Source of the DNA: Comamonas sp. BIGb0152
Lineage (GTDB): Bacteria > Pseudomonadota > Gammaproteobacteria > Burkholderiales > Burkholderiaceae_C
NCBI RefSeq assembly: GCF_024809975.1
Contig: NZ_JANUDY010000008.1
Span: 124,001-188,000 of the forward strand
DNA: 64,000 nt
Direction: 5' to 3'
A program made the position numbers and the translations under genes. The notes below the pieces were generated by a model. The model was not told the DNA's origin and did not search any database. It worked only from the letters and a program-made list of their open reading frames with translations. Positions 51,479-61,083 of the stretch are shown here, one piece after another. The stretch's first letter is position 1. Every line of letters starts with the position of its first letter.

Positions 51479-52356
51479 CCACGGGAGAACGCTTGATTCA
51501 AGCATCCGATCTGGCCAGCCAGCGCGCTGCCAAATACCGTGTACGCAACCGCGTCAACCAAGTCGCGATTGCCCTGTCCCTCTGTGCCATGGCCTTTGGT
51601 GTCTTCTGGCTGGTCTGGATTCTGTGGGAAACCCTGAGGCTGGGCGTGGGTGGTCTGAGTGTGGCCCTGCTCACGCAGATGACCCCCGCGCCCAATGAAA
51701 TTGGCGGTATCGCCAATGCCATCTGGGGCTCGATGGTAATGGTCACCATGGCCACCTTTGTCGGCACCCCCATCGGCGTGATGGCCGGTATCTACCTGGC
51801 CGAGTACAACAAGACCGGCTGGCTCGCCTCGGTGACCCGCTTCGTCAACGACATTCTGCTGTCGGCCCCATCGATCGTCATCGGTCTGTTTGTCTACACG
51901 ATGATCGTGATCCGCTTCAAGAGCTTCTCGGGCTATGCCGGTGTGGTTGCGCTGGCCTTGATCGTGATTCCGGTGGTGATCCGTACCACCGAGAACATGC
52001 TGATTCTGGTGCCATCGAGCCTGCGTGAAGCCGCCTACGCACTGGGTACGCCCAAGTGGAAGGTCATCAGCATGGTGACCCTGCGTGCCGCCCGTGCTGG
52101 CGTGATCACCGGTGTGCTGCTGGCCGTGGCCCGTATTGCTGGCGAAACCGCACCGCTGCTGTTCACGGCGCTGAACAACCAGTTCTGGAACACCGACTTG
52201 TCCAAGCCGATGGCGAGCCTGCCGGTCACCATCTTCAAGTTTGCGATGAGCCCTTATGAAAACTGGCAGCAACTGGCCTGGGCAGGGGTCTTCCTGATCA
52301 CGATGGCAGTGCTGGGTCTGAACATTCTTGCGCGCAGCTTGGCGCGCCAAAAATAA
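51475..52356 (+). CDS. pstA: Phosphate ABC transporter permease PstA
   Basis: Second permease subunit, 293 residues with six membrane segments. EAA loop [22 protein letters not shown] and [16 protein letters not shown] are typical. ATG at 51475 shares four bases with the pstC stop, implying coupled translation and equal stoichiometry. Confidence 0.95.
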   Translation: MTTGERLIQASDLASQRAAKYRVRNRVNQVAIALSLCAMAFGVFWLVWILWETLRLGVGGLSVALLTQMTPAPNEIGGIANAIWGSMVMVTMATFVGTPIGVMAGIYLAEYNKTGWLASVTRFVNDILLSAPSIVIGLFVYTMIVIRFKSFSGYAGVVALALIVIPVVIRTTENMLILVPSSLREAAYALGTPKWKVISMVTLRAARAGVITGVLLAVARIAGETAPLLFTALNNQFWNTDLSKPMASLPVTIFKFAMSPYENWQQLAWAGVFLITMAVLGLNILARSLARQK

Positions 52357-52375
52357 GTATTCACAGGTGAACTCT

Positions 52376-53167
52376 ATGTTGACGAAAACCAATGCGGCTA
52401 ACGCCAGTGCCCTGAACTCCAAGATCTCGGTGCGTGACCTGAACTTCTACTACGGCAAGTTCCACGCGCTCAAGAACATCAACCTGGAAATCCCGGAAAA
52501 CAAGGTCACGGCCTTCATCGGCCCCTCGGGTTGCGGCAAGTCGACCTTGCTGCGCACTTTCAACCGCATGTACGAGCTCTACCCCGAGCAGCGCGCCGAA
52601 GGGCACATTGTGCTGGACGGCGAGAACCTGCTGACCAGCAAGCAGGACGTGGCCCTTATCCGTGCCAAGGTCGGCATGGTCTTCCAAAAGCCCACGCCTT
52701 TCCCGATGTCCATCTACGACAACATCGCCTTTGGCGTGAAGCTGTTCGAAGACCTGGGCAAGAGCGACATGGAAGAGCGCGTGGAATGGGCACTGCGCAA
52801 GGCGGCGCTGTGGACCGAAGTCAAAGACAAGCTGAGCCAAAGCGGCTCGGGCCTGTCCGGTGGCCAGCAGCAGCGCCTGTGCATTGCCCGCGGCATTGCC
52901 ATCAAGCCTGAAGTGCTGTTGCTCGACGAGCCCTGCTCGGCGCTGGACCCGATCTCTACGGCCAAGATTGAAGAGCTGATCGCCGAACTGAAGGACGACT
53001 ACACCGTGGTGATCGTGACCCACAACATGCAGCAGGCCGCCCGCTGCAGCGACTTCACCGCCTACATGTACCTGGGTAGCCTGATGGAGTTCGGTGCCAC
53101 CGAGCAGATGTTCTTCAAGCCCCAGCGCAAAGAGACCGAAGACTACATCACCGGCCGTTTCGGCTAA
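52376..53167 (+). CDS. pstB: Phosphate ABC transporter ATPase PstB
   Basis: ATP-binding subunit, 263 residues. Walker [14 protein letters not shown]-loop [16 protein letters not shown] (diagnostic of PstB), signature [14 protein letters not shown], Walker [14 protein letters not shown] and switch His in [14 protein letters not shown] at 52376 with AGGTGA upstream. Confidence 0.97.
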   Translation: MLTKTNAANASALNSKISVRDLNFYYGKFHALKNINLEIPENKVTAFIGPSGCGKSTLLRTFNRMYELYPEQRAEGHIVLDGENLLTSKQDVALIRAKVGMVFQKPTPFPMSIYDNIAFGVKLFEDLGKSDMEERVEWALRKAALWTEVKDKLSQSGSGLSGGQQQRLCIARGIAIKPEVLLLDEPCSALDPISTAKIEELIAELKDDYTVVIVTHNMQQAARCSDFTAYMYLGSLMEFGATEQMFFKPQRKETEDYITGRFG

Positions 53168-53210
53168 GCCGGCCCGGTCCCGCCAACCACTACAACGAAA
53201 AGAGCCTGAA

Positions 53211-53912
53211 ATGACAGAAAAACATCTCTCATCGCAGTTCGACAGCGAGCTCAACAGCATCTCCTCGCGGGTGATGGAGTTGGGCGGTCTGGTCGAATCC
53301 CAGATCCAGCAGGCCATCTACGCGCTGTCCCACTTCAGCATGGAAGCGGTGCAACGTGTCGAAGAGCAAGAAAAGCGCGTCAACCAGCTGGAAGTGGACA
53401 TCGACTACGAACTGTCGACCATCATCGCCCGCCGCCAGCCCACGGCCCGTGATCTGCGCTTGCTGATCGCGTTCTCCAAGGCCACGGCCAATCTGGAGCG
53501 CATGGGTGACGAAGCCCACAAGATGGCGCGCATGGTCGGCTCCATCATCGACAGCGGCGCCGCCCGCTCGCTGCCGACGACGGACCTGCGCGTGGCCGCC
53601 GAGCTGGCCTCGGGCCTGCTGCGCAAGACCTTGGATGCCTTTGCCCGGCTGGACACCACGGCCGCGGTGTCGATCCTCAAGGAAGACGACCTGATCGATG
53701 CCGAGTTCGACGGTTTTGTGCGCAAGCTGATCACCTACATGATGGAAGATCCCCGCAAGATCTCCCCGAGCCTGGACCTGCTGTTCCTGGCCAAGGCGAT
53801 CGAGCGCATCGGTGACCACTCCAAGAATGTCGCCGAACTCATCATCTACCTGGTCAAGGGCATTGATGTGCGCCACACCACCATGGATGAAATTGAATCG
53901 AGTGTTTTGTAG
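53211..53912 (+). CDS. phoU: Phosphate signalling protein PhoU
   Basis: Links PstSCAB to PhoR and damps Pho signalling when phosphate is plentiful. 233 residues, all helical, two PhoU repeats. Metal-binding motif patches EERVNQLEVDIDYEL-like (seen as KRVNQLEVDIDYEL) and ERIGDHSKNVAELIIYL are clear. ATG at 53211, 43 nt after pstB. Confidence 0.96.
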   Translation: MTEKHLSSQFDSELNSISSRVMELGGLVESQIQQAIYALSHFSMEAVQRVEEQEKRVNQLEVDIDYELSTIIARRQPTARDLRLLIAFSKATANLERMGDEAHKMARMVGSIIDSGAARSLPTTDLRVAAELASGLLRKTLDAFARLDTTAAVSILKEDDLIDAEFDGFVRKLITYMMEDPRKISPSLDLLFLAKAIERIGDHSKNVAELIIYLVKGIDVRHTTMDEIESSVL

Positions 53913-53922
53913 AGCCTGAGTT

Positions 53923-54630
53923 ATGAAAAAACTGCCACGCGTACTCATTGTCGAAGACGAGCCCGCGATTGCCGAGCTGATCGCGGTGAACCTGCGACAC
54001 AACGGCTGCCTGCCCATCTGGGCAGAAGATGGTGATGCCGCACAGCGCGAATTGGATGCGGTGCTGCCCGATGTGATCTTGCTCGACTGGATGCTGCCCG
54101 GCCAAAGCGGTCTGTCGCTGGCGCGCAAATGGCGTGCGGATGCCCGGGTCAAGGGCATCCCCATCATCATGCTGACCGCCCGTGGTGACGAGCCCGACAA
54201 GATCGCCGGGCTCGACGCCGGTGCCGATGACTACATCACCAAGCCCTTCTCGACCCAAGAGCTGCTGGCCCGCATCCGTGCGGTGCTGCGCCGGCGCATT
54301 CCTGAGCAAGTCAACGACAGTGTGACGATTGGCGAGCTGGTGCTGGACGCGGCGACGCACCGCGTCACTTACCAGGGCGAGCTGCTCAAGCTGGGCCCGA
54401 CCGAGTTCAAGCTGCTGCACTTTTTGATGAAGCATGCCGAGCGCGTGCATTCGCGCTCCCAGCTGCTGGACAAGGTCTGGGGCGACCATGTGTTCATCGA
54501 GGAGCGCACCGTGGATGTCCATGTCAAGCGCCTGCGCGAGGCCCTGGGCGGCGCCAATGTGATGGTGGAGACCGTGCGCGGTGCTGGCTACCGCATCACC
54601 GGCCAGCCCCAGGCTTTGCAGCGCGCTTAG
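53923..54630 (+). CDS. phoB: Phosphate response regulator PhoB
   Basis: OmpR-type response regulator, 235 residues. Receiver domain 1-125 with acidic pair EDEPA, phosphoacceptor Asp55 in VILLDWMLPG, Thr in MLTARGDE and Lys in YITKPFS; C-terminal winged helix (LGPTEFKLLHFLM, RTVDVHVKRLREAL, VRGAGYRI). It would bind the Pho boxes at 49287 and 45495. Starts 10 nt after phoU. Confidence 0.97.
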   Translation: MKKLPRVLIVEDEPAIAELIAVNLRHNGCLPIWAEDGDAAQRELDAVLPDVILLDWMLPGQSGLSLARKWRADARVKGIPIIMLTARGDEPDKIAGLDAGADDYITKPFSTQELLARIRAVLRRRIPEQVNDSVTIGELVLDAATHRVTYQGELLKLGPTEFKLLHFLMKHAERVHSRSQLLDKVWGDHVFIEERTVDVHVKRLREALGGANVMVETVRGAGYRITGQPQALQRA

Positions 54631-54690
54631 CCTTGCACCGTGCCCCGGATGCGGAGATACTGCCGCATTCGGGCACCTTCGGTTTTGTAG

Positions 54691-54715
54691 GCTGCACTGG
54701 TTGCAGCTTTTTTTT
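54691..54715 (+). terminator. Terminator-like hairpin between phoB and phoR
   Basis: GCTGCA (54691-54696) pairs with TGCAGC (54702-54707), followed by eight T. Probably lowers phoR relative to phoB. Confidence 0.7.
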
Positions 54716-54736
54716 GTATTTGAGCGTTAGGCTTGC

Positions 54737-56086
54737 ATGCTGTTTCGCATTGTCAGTTTTTTGGTTTTTCAGGCCCTGGGTGCAGCCCTGGGCTGGTGGC
54801 TGGGGCAGCTGCCCGGCGCACTGTTGGCGGCCATCATCGGTGCCTGGTGCTGGTTTGTCACCGATCTGTGGCGGGGCAACAAGGTCGTGGCCTGGTTGCG
54901 GCACGGCGATGTGGATACCGCCCCGCAATTGCTGGGCCTGTGGGGCGAGGCCACGGACCGGGCGCGCCGCCTGGTGCGCCAGCTCCAAAGAAATGAGACA
55001 CAGGCCGAAGATCGGCTGCACCAGGTGCTGACGGCCATCCAGGCCTCACCCAATGGGGTGGTGCTGCTCGACGAGCACAGCCATATCGAATGGTGCAACC
55101 AGACCGCCTGTGACCACTTTGGTTTCAACCTGGAGCGCGACCACATGCAGGTGGTCACCAACCTGGTGCGCGCGCCCGAGTTCATCAGCTACTTCAACGC
55201 CAACAACTTCAGCAAGGATGTGGTGATGGTCAGCCCGGTGGTGCGGGCGGCCAGCCCGATGCGCATGTCGGTGCAGATGTTTCCCTACGGCGGCAACCGC
55301 AAGCTGCTGCTCTCGCGCGATGTCACCTCGCTGGAGCTGGCCGATGCGATGCGGCGCGACTTTGTGGCCAACGTCTCGCACGAGATCCGCACACCGCTCA
55401 CCGTGCTGACCGGCTTTATCGAGACCTTGCAAACCCTGCCGCTGAGCGCCCAAGAGCAGACCCAGTACCTGGCGCTGATGTCCAACCAGGCCCACCGCAT
55501 GCAGGGGCTGGTGGTCGATCTGCTGACCTTGTCGCGCCTGGAGGGCAACCCGCCGCCCAGCCTCAACGAATGGGTCAGCGTGGGCAGCTTGCTCAGGCGT
55601 TGCGAGGAAGATGCCCACGGTCTGGCGCGCCTGATTGCCAAGGACGGCGACAAGCCGTTGCAGCTGTACTTCCCGGCGGTCGATGCGGAAGAGGGCAGCT
55701 ACGAACTCGCAGGCGCTGGCAACGAGCTGCAAAGCGCACTGTCCAACCTGGTCAACAATGCCGTGCGCTACACCCCGGGCGGCGGCGAGATTCGGGTGCA
55801 GTTCCTGCGCCAGCCCGATGGCTCAGGAAAAATCAGCGTCACCGATACCGGCCCGGGCATTGCGCCCGAGCACATCCCCCGCCTGACCGAGCGCTTTTAC
55901 CGCCTGGACCGCAGCCGCTCGCGCGACACCGGCGGCACTGGCCTGGGCCTGGCCATCGTCAAGCACGTGCTGCAGCGCCACGGCGCGCAGCTACAGATAC
56001 GCAGCACCATGGGCAAGGGCTCGGAGTTCAGCGTCGTGTTTCCACCATCGCGGGTGCGCAAGCAGCTGAGCGAAGAATTGGTTTAA
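54737..56086 (+). CDS. phoR: Phosphate sensor histidine kinase PhoR
   Basis: 449 residues. Two N-terminal membrane helices (about 5-40) with almost no periplasmic part, as expected for a kinase sensing through PstSCAB-PhoU. A charged linker and PAS domain (about 95-200) follow, then HisKA with His215 in NVSHEIRTPLTVL, and HATPase with NLVNNAVRYTPGG (N box), DTGPGIAPEH (G1) and GGTGLGLAIVKHV (G2). ATG at 54737. The stop overlaps the convergent MATE gene by four bases. Confidence 0.96.
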   Translation: MLFRIVSFLVFQALGAALGWWLGQLPGALLAAIIGAWCWFVTDLWRGNKVVAWLRHGDVDTAPQLLGLWGEATDRARRLVRQLQRNETQAEDRLHQVLTAIQASPNGVVLLDEHSHIEWCNQTACDHFGFNLERDHMQVVTNLVRAPEFISYFNANNFSKDVVMVSPVVRAASPMRMSVQMFPYGGNRKLLLSRDVTSLELADAMRRDFVANVSHEIRTPLTVLTGFIETLQTLPLSAQEQTQYLALMSNQAHRMQGLVVDLLTLSRLEGNPPPSLNEWVSVGSLLRRCEEDAHGLARLIAKDGDKPLQLYFPAVDAEEGSYELAGAGNELQSALSNLVNNAVRYTPGGGEIRVQFLRQPDGSGKISVTDTGPGIAPEHIPRLTERFYRLDRSRSRDTGGTGLGLAIVKHVLQRHGAQLQIRSTMGKGSEFSVVFPPSRVRKQLSEELV

Positions 56087-57462
56087 ATACTGTGCCGCAC
56101 CGCATTGCGGGTCACGCGGTGCAGCAAGAGCACAAAGCAGGCGGCCGCCAGCACCAACGCGTAGGCCGCGCACATCCAAAAAGCGATGGGTGAGCCCATC
56201 GCTGGCCGGCCTGCCAGGCCGTGGTAGGCCAGCTGAAAACCGCCCCACAGCCCCACGCCCCACAGCAGGCTGCAGTACACCAGCAAAGGCGCCACCGTGA
56301 TGCGGTAGCTGCGCAATACAAAGATCGAGACCGTCTGGCTGGCATCCGCCAGGTGGTAGAGGCTGACCCAGGCCAGCAGGGCCACGGCAATGGCGGCCAC
56401 CTCGGGCGTCTGGGTGTAGACCGGCACAATCCAGGACTTGGTCAGCCACACCAGCGCTGCCAGTAGGGCGGCCAGCCCCATGGCACTGAACAGGCCCAGA
56501 AAAGCGACGCTGCGCGCCCGCGCCTCATCGCCTGCGCCGCGCCAATAGCTGGCGCGCGCGCTGGTGGCAATGCCCAGTGACAGCGGCACCATGTACATCA
56601 GCGCCGTGACATTGGCGGCAATCTGGTGCGCTGCCGATGACGCCGTGCCCATGCGTGCCACGTACAGCGCCATCAAGGTGAAGGAGGTGATCTCGACCAG
56701 AATCGACAGGCTGGCTGGTACGCCCAGCAGTGAGAACTGTGCCAGGGTCGGCCAGTGCGGCCGCTCCAGCGGCCGCCAGATGGCCGCAGGCGCATACACC
56801 GGCTGATTGCGCAGCAGCCACCAGCCCAGGCCACAGAGCAGAAAGTTCACGCAAAAGGTGGCCCAGGCACAGCCCACCACACCCATGGGCTCCAGCCCCA
56901 GGCCCCCAAAGGTCAGCCAGACGGACAGCGGCAGCTTGATGAGCAGCGACAGCGCCTGCAGCGCAGTGACCATCTTGGGTTTGCCCAGCGACTGGCTCAG
57001 GGTGCTGAAAATGCGAAACAGCAAGGCGGCTGGCAAACTCCAGCCGATGATGGCCAGATAGCTTTTGACCAGCGGTTGCAGCTGCTCGGGTACCTCGGTC
57101 CAGCGCAGGATGGGGGCGGGATTGAACAGCACGGCCCAGCCCAGCAAGGTGGCGGCCAGGCAAATATAGAGGGATTGGCGCAAAGACGCGCCGATATCGG
57201 CATGGCGGCGGGCGCCGTGCATCTCGGACCAGATAGGCATCAAGGCCTGCAGCAAGCCCATCAGCGAAACATAGACCGTCACAAAGATGGCCGAGCCCAC
57301 CGACAAGGCGGCCAAGGAGGCCTCGGCATGGCGGCCCGCCACGATGGTGTCGACCACGCCAAAGCCCATGACCGCGATCTGGCCGACAAACACGGTGCTG
57401 GCATGCTTGGCCAGCACCTGCATGTCGCGGCCGGCCAGCAGACGCGCTAACTTTCCTCCCAT
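56083..57462 (-). CDS. MATE family efflux transporter
   Basis: Multidrug/toxin extrusion antiporter of the NorM/DinF type, 459 residues with about 12 membrane segments in two homologous halves. Typical pieces are LAKHASTVFVGQIAVMGFGVVDTIVAGRHAEASLAAL-like (N-half, shown in part), MPIWSEMHGARRHADIG and MYMVPLSLGIATSARA in the C-half. The start is ATG at 57462, reading MGGKLARLLAG; the longer frame overlaps the upstream gene. It lies 8 nt after the stop of the membrane glycosyltransferase gene, so they are likely co-transcribed. Substrate unknown; a flippase role is a less likely alternative. Confidence 0.85.
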   Translation of the reverse strand: MGGKLARLLAGRDMQVLAKHASTVFVGQIAVMGFGVVDTIVAGRHAEASLAALSVGSAIFVTVYVSLMGLLQALMPIWSEMHGARRHADIGASLRQSLYICLAATLLGWAVLFNPAPILRWTEVPEQLQPLVKSYLAIIGWSLPAALLFRIFSTLSQSLGKPKMVTALQALSLLIKLPLSVWLTFGGLGLEPMGVVGCAWATFCVNFLLCGLGWWLLRNQPVYAPAAIWRPLERPHWPTLAQFSLLGVPASLSILVEITSFTLMALYVARMGTASSAAHQIAANVTALMYMVPLSLGIATSARASYWRGAGDEARARSVAFLGLFSAMGLAALLAALVWLTKSWIVPVYTQTPEVAAIAVALLAWVSLYHLADASQTVSIFVLRSYRITVAPLLVYCSLLWGVGLWGGFQLAYHGLAGRPAMGSPIAFWMCAAYALVLAAACFVLLLHRVTRNAVRHSI

Positions 57463-57470
57463 GCGCGCCG

Positions 57471-59180
57471 TCAATTCTGCTGACGCCGGTAGACCACGAT
57501 CTCCGCGTTCTTGTCGGTCGGGCGGGGGACAGCGGCCAAGCGCAGCCATTCAGCGCCCAGGGTCTCATTGCTGGGGCTACGCAGGGATTCCAGTGGCATG
57601 GCCAGCCATTGGCATGCCTGGCTGGCCTCGTCGTTGAGCGGCACCAGATGCCAGCCGCCCTGGGCCTGCATGGCCACAATCTGGGAGCGGCTCAGGCCGG
57701 CGGTGGCAATGCAGCCGGCCGAAGGCGGCGGCAGCACCTTGGCCAGTGCCTGCACCTGCGCGGTGTAGCTGCGGCCATAGTCAAGCATGGGCATCCAGAT
57801 GCTCATCAGCAAAATCCAGCTGAGCACGGTGCCGCCAGCGGGCAGCACCAGGCTGCGCCAGATCTCGGGCCGGTTGCGGCGGGCGCGCCAGTACACCAGC
57901 GCACACCAAGCCAGGGTGGCCAGCGCGGCAATGACAAACTGGGGCAGCGAGAAATGGGCGACAAAATCGGGGGCGATACGTGCCACATTGGCCGCAGGCT
58001 TGGCCGGCGTGCCGGTGTACACCGCCAGCCAGATCACCCAGATGGTGATGGCCGCCGCGCTAAAGAACAGCAAGGTGAACCAGTCGATCAAGGCGGCCAT
58101 GGCACGGCGGAACGTAGGCAGCGCAAAGGCCGCCAGCGCCGCAAAGGCGGGCAGGCCCAGCAGCAAGGCGCGGTCCGAAGGGGTGGTGATCACGGTGTTG
58201 ACCAGCGCAAGCGTTACCAGCAGGATGGGCAGCCACAGATGGCGGTGTACAAAGCGCCAGTCGGCCACCTGGCGGCGCCAGATCCATAGCGACCACAGCG
58301 CCAGCGGCCAGGCGGGCCAGACATACCAGACCACGAGCTCAAACAGCGGGCGCAGCTGGCGGAAATTCTCGGCCGGCAGGATACGCCATTGCCACTGGTG
58401 CAGGTAGACCGCCAGCAGCAAAGCGGCCACGCCCAAAATAGCAAAGGCGCCTGCAGCCTGCAGGCTGCGTGTGCGCAGCTTGGCATCGACAGGCGTCAAA
58501 GCCAGAATCAAGGCCACGCCCAGGCCCAGGCAGACCGCGTAGGTGGGGGCGCCGCTGAGCGCCAGCATCACCAGGCCAATGGCACCCACGCACAGCGGCG
58601 TGCCAAAACGGATGGGAATACAGGCGGCGGCATAGAACACAAAACACACGCCCGACAACTGCACCACATAGCTGCTCGCTTCGTGCGACGGCTGGGCCAG
58701 GCCCAGGCAGGCGATCAGCGCCAGCAGGCCTCCATCGGCCATCGCGCGTGCATAGTCAATATGGGAGGCTTCGCCGCCAAAGGCAAAGGCCACGGGGCCG
58801 GCGCCAGGGCTGCGCGCGAGGTAGTACACGGCATACCAGGTGGCCATCAAGGCCAGCCACAGCAGGGCAGCAAAGGGCAGGCGGCTGGCCAGCTCGGGCG
58901 ACATGAAGTCGCCAAAGGCCTGGATGGCCCAGGCACCCAGCCAGTAGGGGATCAAGCCCTCGGTATCCGGGCTCAGGCCCAGGATTTCAGGCGCGAGCCA
59001 GGGTGTCTTGCCTTCTGCCAGCGCCATGGCATAGCCAAAGCTGGTGATGTCCAGTGTTTTCCAGGGCGCGCGCGCCACAAAGCCGGGCACCACATAGGCC
59101 AGGCACAGCAGCAGCAAAAGTGCACGCGGCAGGGGCCGTACAGCGGCTTGGGAGACAATGGCAGGGGTTGGAAAATTCAC
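57471..59180 (-). CDS. Membrane glycosyltransferase, GT39/ArnT-like
   Basis: 569 residues with about 12 hydrophobic segments. The N-terminal layout (short cytoplasmic start, helix, PWKTLDITSFGYAMAL periplasmic loop with acidic residue) resembles GT-C enzymes such as ArnT/PMT, which transfer sugars from polyprenyl phosphate. The soluble C-terminus (from about 480) contains CIATAGLSRSQIVAM. The start is GTG at 59180. It is next to a MATE gene; acceptor and donor are unknown. Confidence is moderate because GT-C families diverge strongly. Confidence 0.7.
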   Translation of the reverse strand: MNFPTPAIVSQAAVRPLPRALLLLLCLAYVVPGFVARAPWKTLDITSFGYAMALAEGKTPWLAPEILGLSPDTEGLIPYWLGAWAIQAFGDFMSPELASRLPFAALLWLALMATWYAVYYLARSPGAGPVAFAFGGEASHIDYARAMADGGLLALIACLGLAQPSHEASSYVVQLSGVCFVFYAAACIPIRFGTPLCVGAIGLVMLALSGAPTYAVCLGLGVALILALTPVDAKLRTRSLQAAGAFAILGVAALLLAVYLHQWQWRILPAENFRQLRPLFELVVWYVWPAWPLALWSLWIWRRQVADWRFVHRHLWLPILLVTLALVNTVITTPSDRALLLGLPAFAALAAFALPTFRRAMAALIDWFTLLFFSAAAITIWVIWLAVYTGTPAKPAANVARIAPDFVAHFSLPQFVIAALATLAWCALVYWRARRNRPEIWRSLVLPAGGTVLSWILLMSIWMPMLDYGRSYTAQVQALAKVLPPPSAGCIATAGLSRSQIVAMQAQGGWHLVPLNDEASQACQWLAMPLESLRSPSNETLGAEWLRLAAVPRPTDKNAEIVVYRRQQN

Positions 59181-59263
59181 ACCGAAAAACCAGAAGGGGC
59201 GGGGCTCAGCAGCTTAGCAGGCCCGCCGCTACAAATGTAGGAGAACCGCGCATCCGCTGCGGG

Positions 59264-59300
59264 TCAATAAAAAAAGGCAGTACGGTTTCGCACTGCCTTC
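59264..59300 (-). terminator. Second terminator downstream of rpmE
   Basis: AAGGCAGT (59274-59281) pairs with ACTGCCTT (59292-59299); the minus-strand stem is followed by a U-run (A-run 59268-59275). Confidence 0.75.
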
Positions 59301-59306
59301 TGTCTT

Positions 59307-59348
59307 GCAAAAACAAACTGGGCACCAGGCTTGCAGCCGGTGCCCAGT
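59307..59348 (-). terminator. First terminator downstream of rpmE
   Basis: ACTGGGCACC (59317-59326) and GGTGCCCAGT (59339-59348) form a perfect 10-bp stem; on the minus strand TTTGTTTTTG follows. Confidence 0.8.
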
Positions 59349-59361
59349 TGTGTCGAGCAAA

Positions 59362-59607
59362 TTACTTCTTGCCGAAACGGTTGCGGAAACGCTCCACACG
59401 GCCGCCCATGTTGTCCACCGACTTTTGGGTGCCGGTGTAGAAAGGGTGCGACTCAGACGAGGTATCCAGCTTGAACAGCGGGTATTCCTTGCCTTCGAAG
59501 GTTTCGTTTTCCTTGGTGTTCACGCAAGAGCGGGTCACAAACTTGAAACCGTTGGACAGGTCCACGAACAACACTTCGCGGTAGTCTGGGTGAATGCCTT
59601 CTTTCAT
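59362..59607 (-). CDS. rpmE2: 50S ribosomal protein L31 type B
   Basis: 81 residues. Begins [20 protein letters not shown] and contains [17 protein letters not shown] and [19 protein letters not shown], the type B (YkgM-like) form. Only one Cys is present, so the zinc ribbon of type A L31 is absent. ATG at 59607 with AAAGGA upstream. Because it has a strong promoter and two terminators, it probably serves as the main L31 here rather than a zinc-starvation paralogue; that is inference, as the rest of the genome is not visible. Confidence 0.93.
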   Translation of the reverse strand: MKEGIHPDYREVLFVDLSNGFKFVTRSCVNTKENETFEGKEYPLFKLDTSSESHPFYTGTQKSVDNMGGRVERFRNRFGKK

Positions 59608-59697
59608 GATTCTTCCTTTGGTCAAGTGCGGTAGCCGTGCCAAGCCGGATGCAACCTTTGCATCCCAGTAAACTGGGCGTACTTTCCGCAATAAAAG
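59608..59697 (-). promoter_or_regulatory. Structured leader of rpmE
   Basis: In the approximately 90-nt leader two hairpins abut: GGATGCAA/TTGCATCC (59647-59654 with 59658-59665) and CCCAGT/ACTGGG (59664-59669 with 59672-59677). They share two bases, so they may be mutually exclusive at that point. L31 leaders that bind their own protein are known in other bacterial groups; a similar role here is inference. Confidence 0.45.
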
Positions 59698-59703
59698 CCC
59701 TCC

Positions 59704-59732
59704 ATTATTGCATAAGCCAAGCAGGCTGTCAG
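59704..59732 (-). promoter_or_regulatory. Sigma-70 promoter of rpmE
   Basis: Minus strand CTGACA (59732-59727), 17-bp spacer, AATAAT (59709-59704). Confidence 0.65.
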
Positions 59733-59788
59733 AAAAACCTCTGGCTTCCCTCCAGCGTTGGCTTTTTGCGCAGCCCTCTTGGCGCGAC

Positions 59789-60841
59789 TCAGCAGCGCGC
59801 TTGGTGCGCGGCAAGAGGCTTGCGCCCTGTGTGCAGCCACACCGGCGCCATGGGGAAATCCAAACGCCCCAGTGCATGGATCTGTTCAAAGCCAGCGGCC
59901 GCCATATGCTGGCCGATCTCGCCCGGGCGGGGCAGGTAATGGCCCCGCAGCAGAAGGCCTGCATAAAACGGCAGCACGCAGGCGGCCAGCGCCGGGTCAT
60001 CGGGCCGCTCGGCATGGGCCAGCAGCAGCAGGCCGCCGGGTTTTAAGGCCTCCCACATGCCGCGCACGGCCTGGGCCGGGTCCCGCAGAAAATGCAGCAC
60101 GGACGAGCACCAGATCAGGTTATAGCCCTGGCCATAGTCCTGCGCTTGCAGGTCGCAGCCCCTGGCCGACATGCGCTCCGCCAGGCCCGCCTGGGCGATG
60201 TTATCTGCGGCGACGGCCGCAGTGGCGGGCTCATCGCAGACCAGCGCCTGCCATTGGGGCAACTGCCGCGCCAGTGCAATACCGATATGGCCGGGCCCGC
60301 CACCCAGATCGAGCAAGTGTCCGGTCGCGGGCAAGGGGCCCAATTGCGCGAGCAAGTGCGCCACGGCCGGCAGCGTGATGGCGCGCTGCTCCTGGCCGAT
60401 CTGCACGCGGGCGGCCTGGGCCCAGCTGCCCTGGGGGACATTGAGGGCGGCACTGCCTTGGGCCAATAGCTGCGGCCACTGGGCCGCCAAGCCGGACAGG
60501 GACTGCTGGCGGTACTGCCAGGCCTGGGCGCAGTAGTCGGGCGAGCCCTGCAGAAAGTAGCGCTGCGCCAAAGCGGAGCTGCGAAACAGGTCTTCGGCCT
60601 GGGGATCCAGCGCCTGCTGTCGGCACAGCAGGTCCATGCTCCACAGCAGCTCCAGCCAGACGCTGCAGGCCCCTGGCTGCAGGTGCAGGCGCTCAGCCAC
60701 GGCGCTGGCATTGGCGGGCTGGCACAGCTGCTCGAACAGCTGGTGCGCCAGCGCCTGATCCAGTGCCTGGCTTTGCAGGGGAATGGCGGCGAGACGCCAC
60801 AGCGGCTGCAAGGGGTGCGGGGTTTGAAAATCCATTTGCAT
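59789..60841 (-). CDS. SAM-dependent methyltransferase (O-methyltransferase type)
   Basis: 350 residues. N-terminal winged-helix/dimerisation-like region (about 1-110), then a Rossmann methyltransferase with SAM motif [29 protein letters not shown] and [17 protein letters not shown]. This is the architecture of Methyltransf_2/hydroxyneurosporene-type O-methyltransferases in secondary metabolism. ATG at 60841, second ATG at 60835. It is divergent from an AraC-type regulator, with a 13-bp inverted repeat between them. Substrate unknown. Confidence 0.75.
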   Translation of the reverse strand: MQMDFQTPHPLQPLWRLAAIPLQSQALDQALAHQLFEQLCQPANASAVAERLHLQPGACSVWLELLWSMDLLCRQQALDPQAEDLFRSSALAQRYFLQGSPDYCAQAWQYRQQSLSGLAAQWPQLLAQGSAALNVPQGSWAQAARVQIGQEQRAITLPAVAHLLAQLGPLPATGHLLDLGGGPGHIGIALARQLPQWQALVCDEPATAAVAADNIAQAGLAERMSARGCDLQAQDYGQGYNLIWCSSVLHFLRDPAQAVRGMWEALKPGGLLLLAHAERPDDPALAACVLPFYAGLLLRGHYLPRPGEIGQHMAAAGFEQIHALGRLDFPMAPVWLHTGRKPLAAHQARC

Positions 60842-60971
60842 GCTCAGGCCCTATCAGTGGGGTGCTGGGAAGAGTCGATGCCGACAGCGGCAGTGCGGAG
60901 GTGATGGGGGAGTAAAGGCTGTGCCATGGCTGCAGTCCGAGAGATCGGAGGTGAATGCGAAGGTCTCACTA

Positions 60972-61008
60972 TAAATTTCAAATGCAAATAGGTATCATTT
61001 GAAATTTA
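60972..61008. promoter_or_regulatory. 13-bp perfect inverted repeat, candidate operator (Fur-like)
   Basis: TAAATTTCAAATG (60972-60984) and CATTTGAAATTTA (60996-61008) flank an 11-bp spacer. The centre, TGCAAATAGGTATCATTTG (60983-61001), loosely resembles a Fur box (ATCATT plus AAAT). It lies between the divergent methyltransferase and AraC genes. A TATAGT -10-like box for the minus gene is adjacent. Confidence 0.5.
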
Positions 61009-61083
61009 GGCAAAGCGGAGTATTGCTTTGGCATTCCGGAGTACTGCGCGCTGTCTGCCCACTGCCTCCACAGAAAGGCTGCC

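Noticed and set aside
59362-60015. Long minus-strand frame extending rpmE to 217 codons
   Set aside because: The L31 N-terminus starts at 59607 with a good ribosome site; upstream residues cover the promoter and leader.
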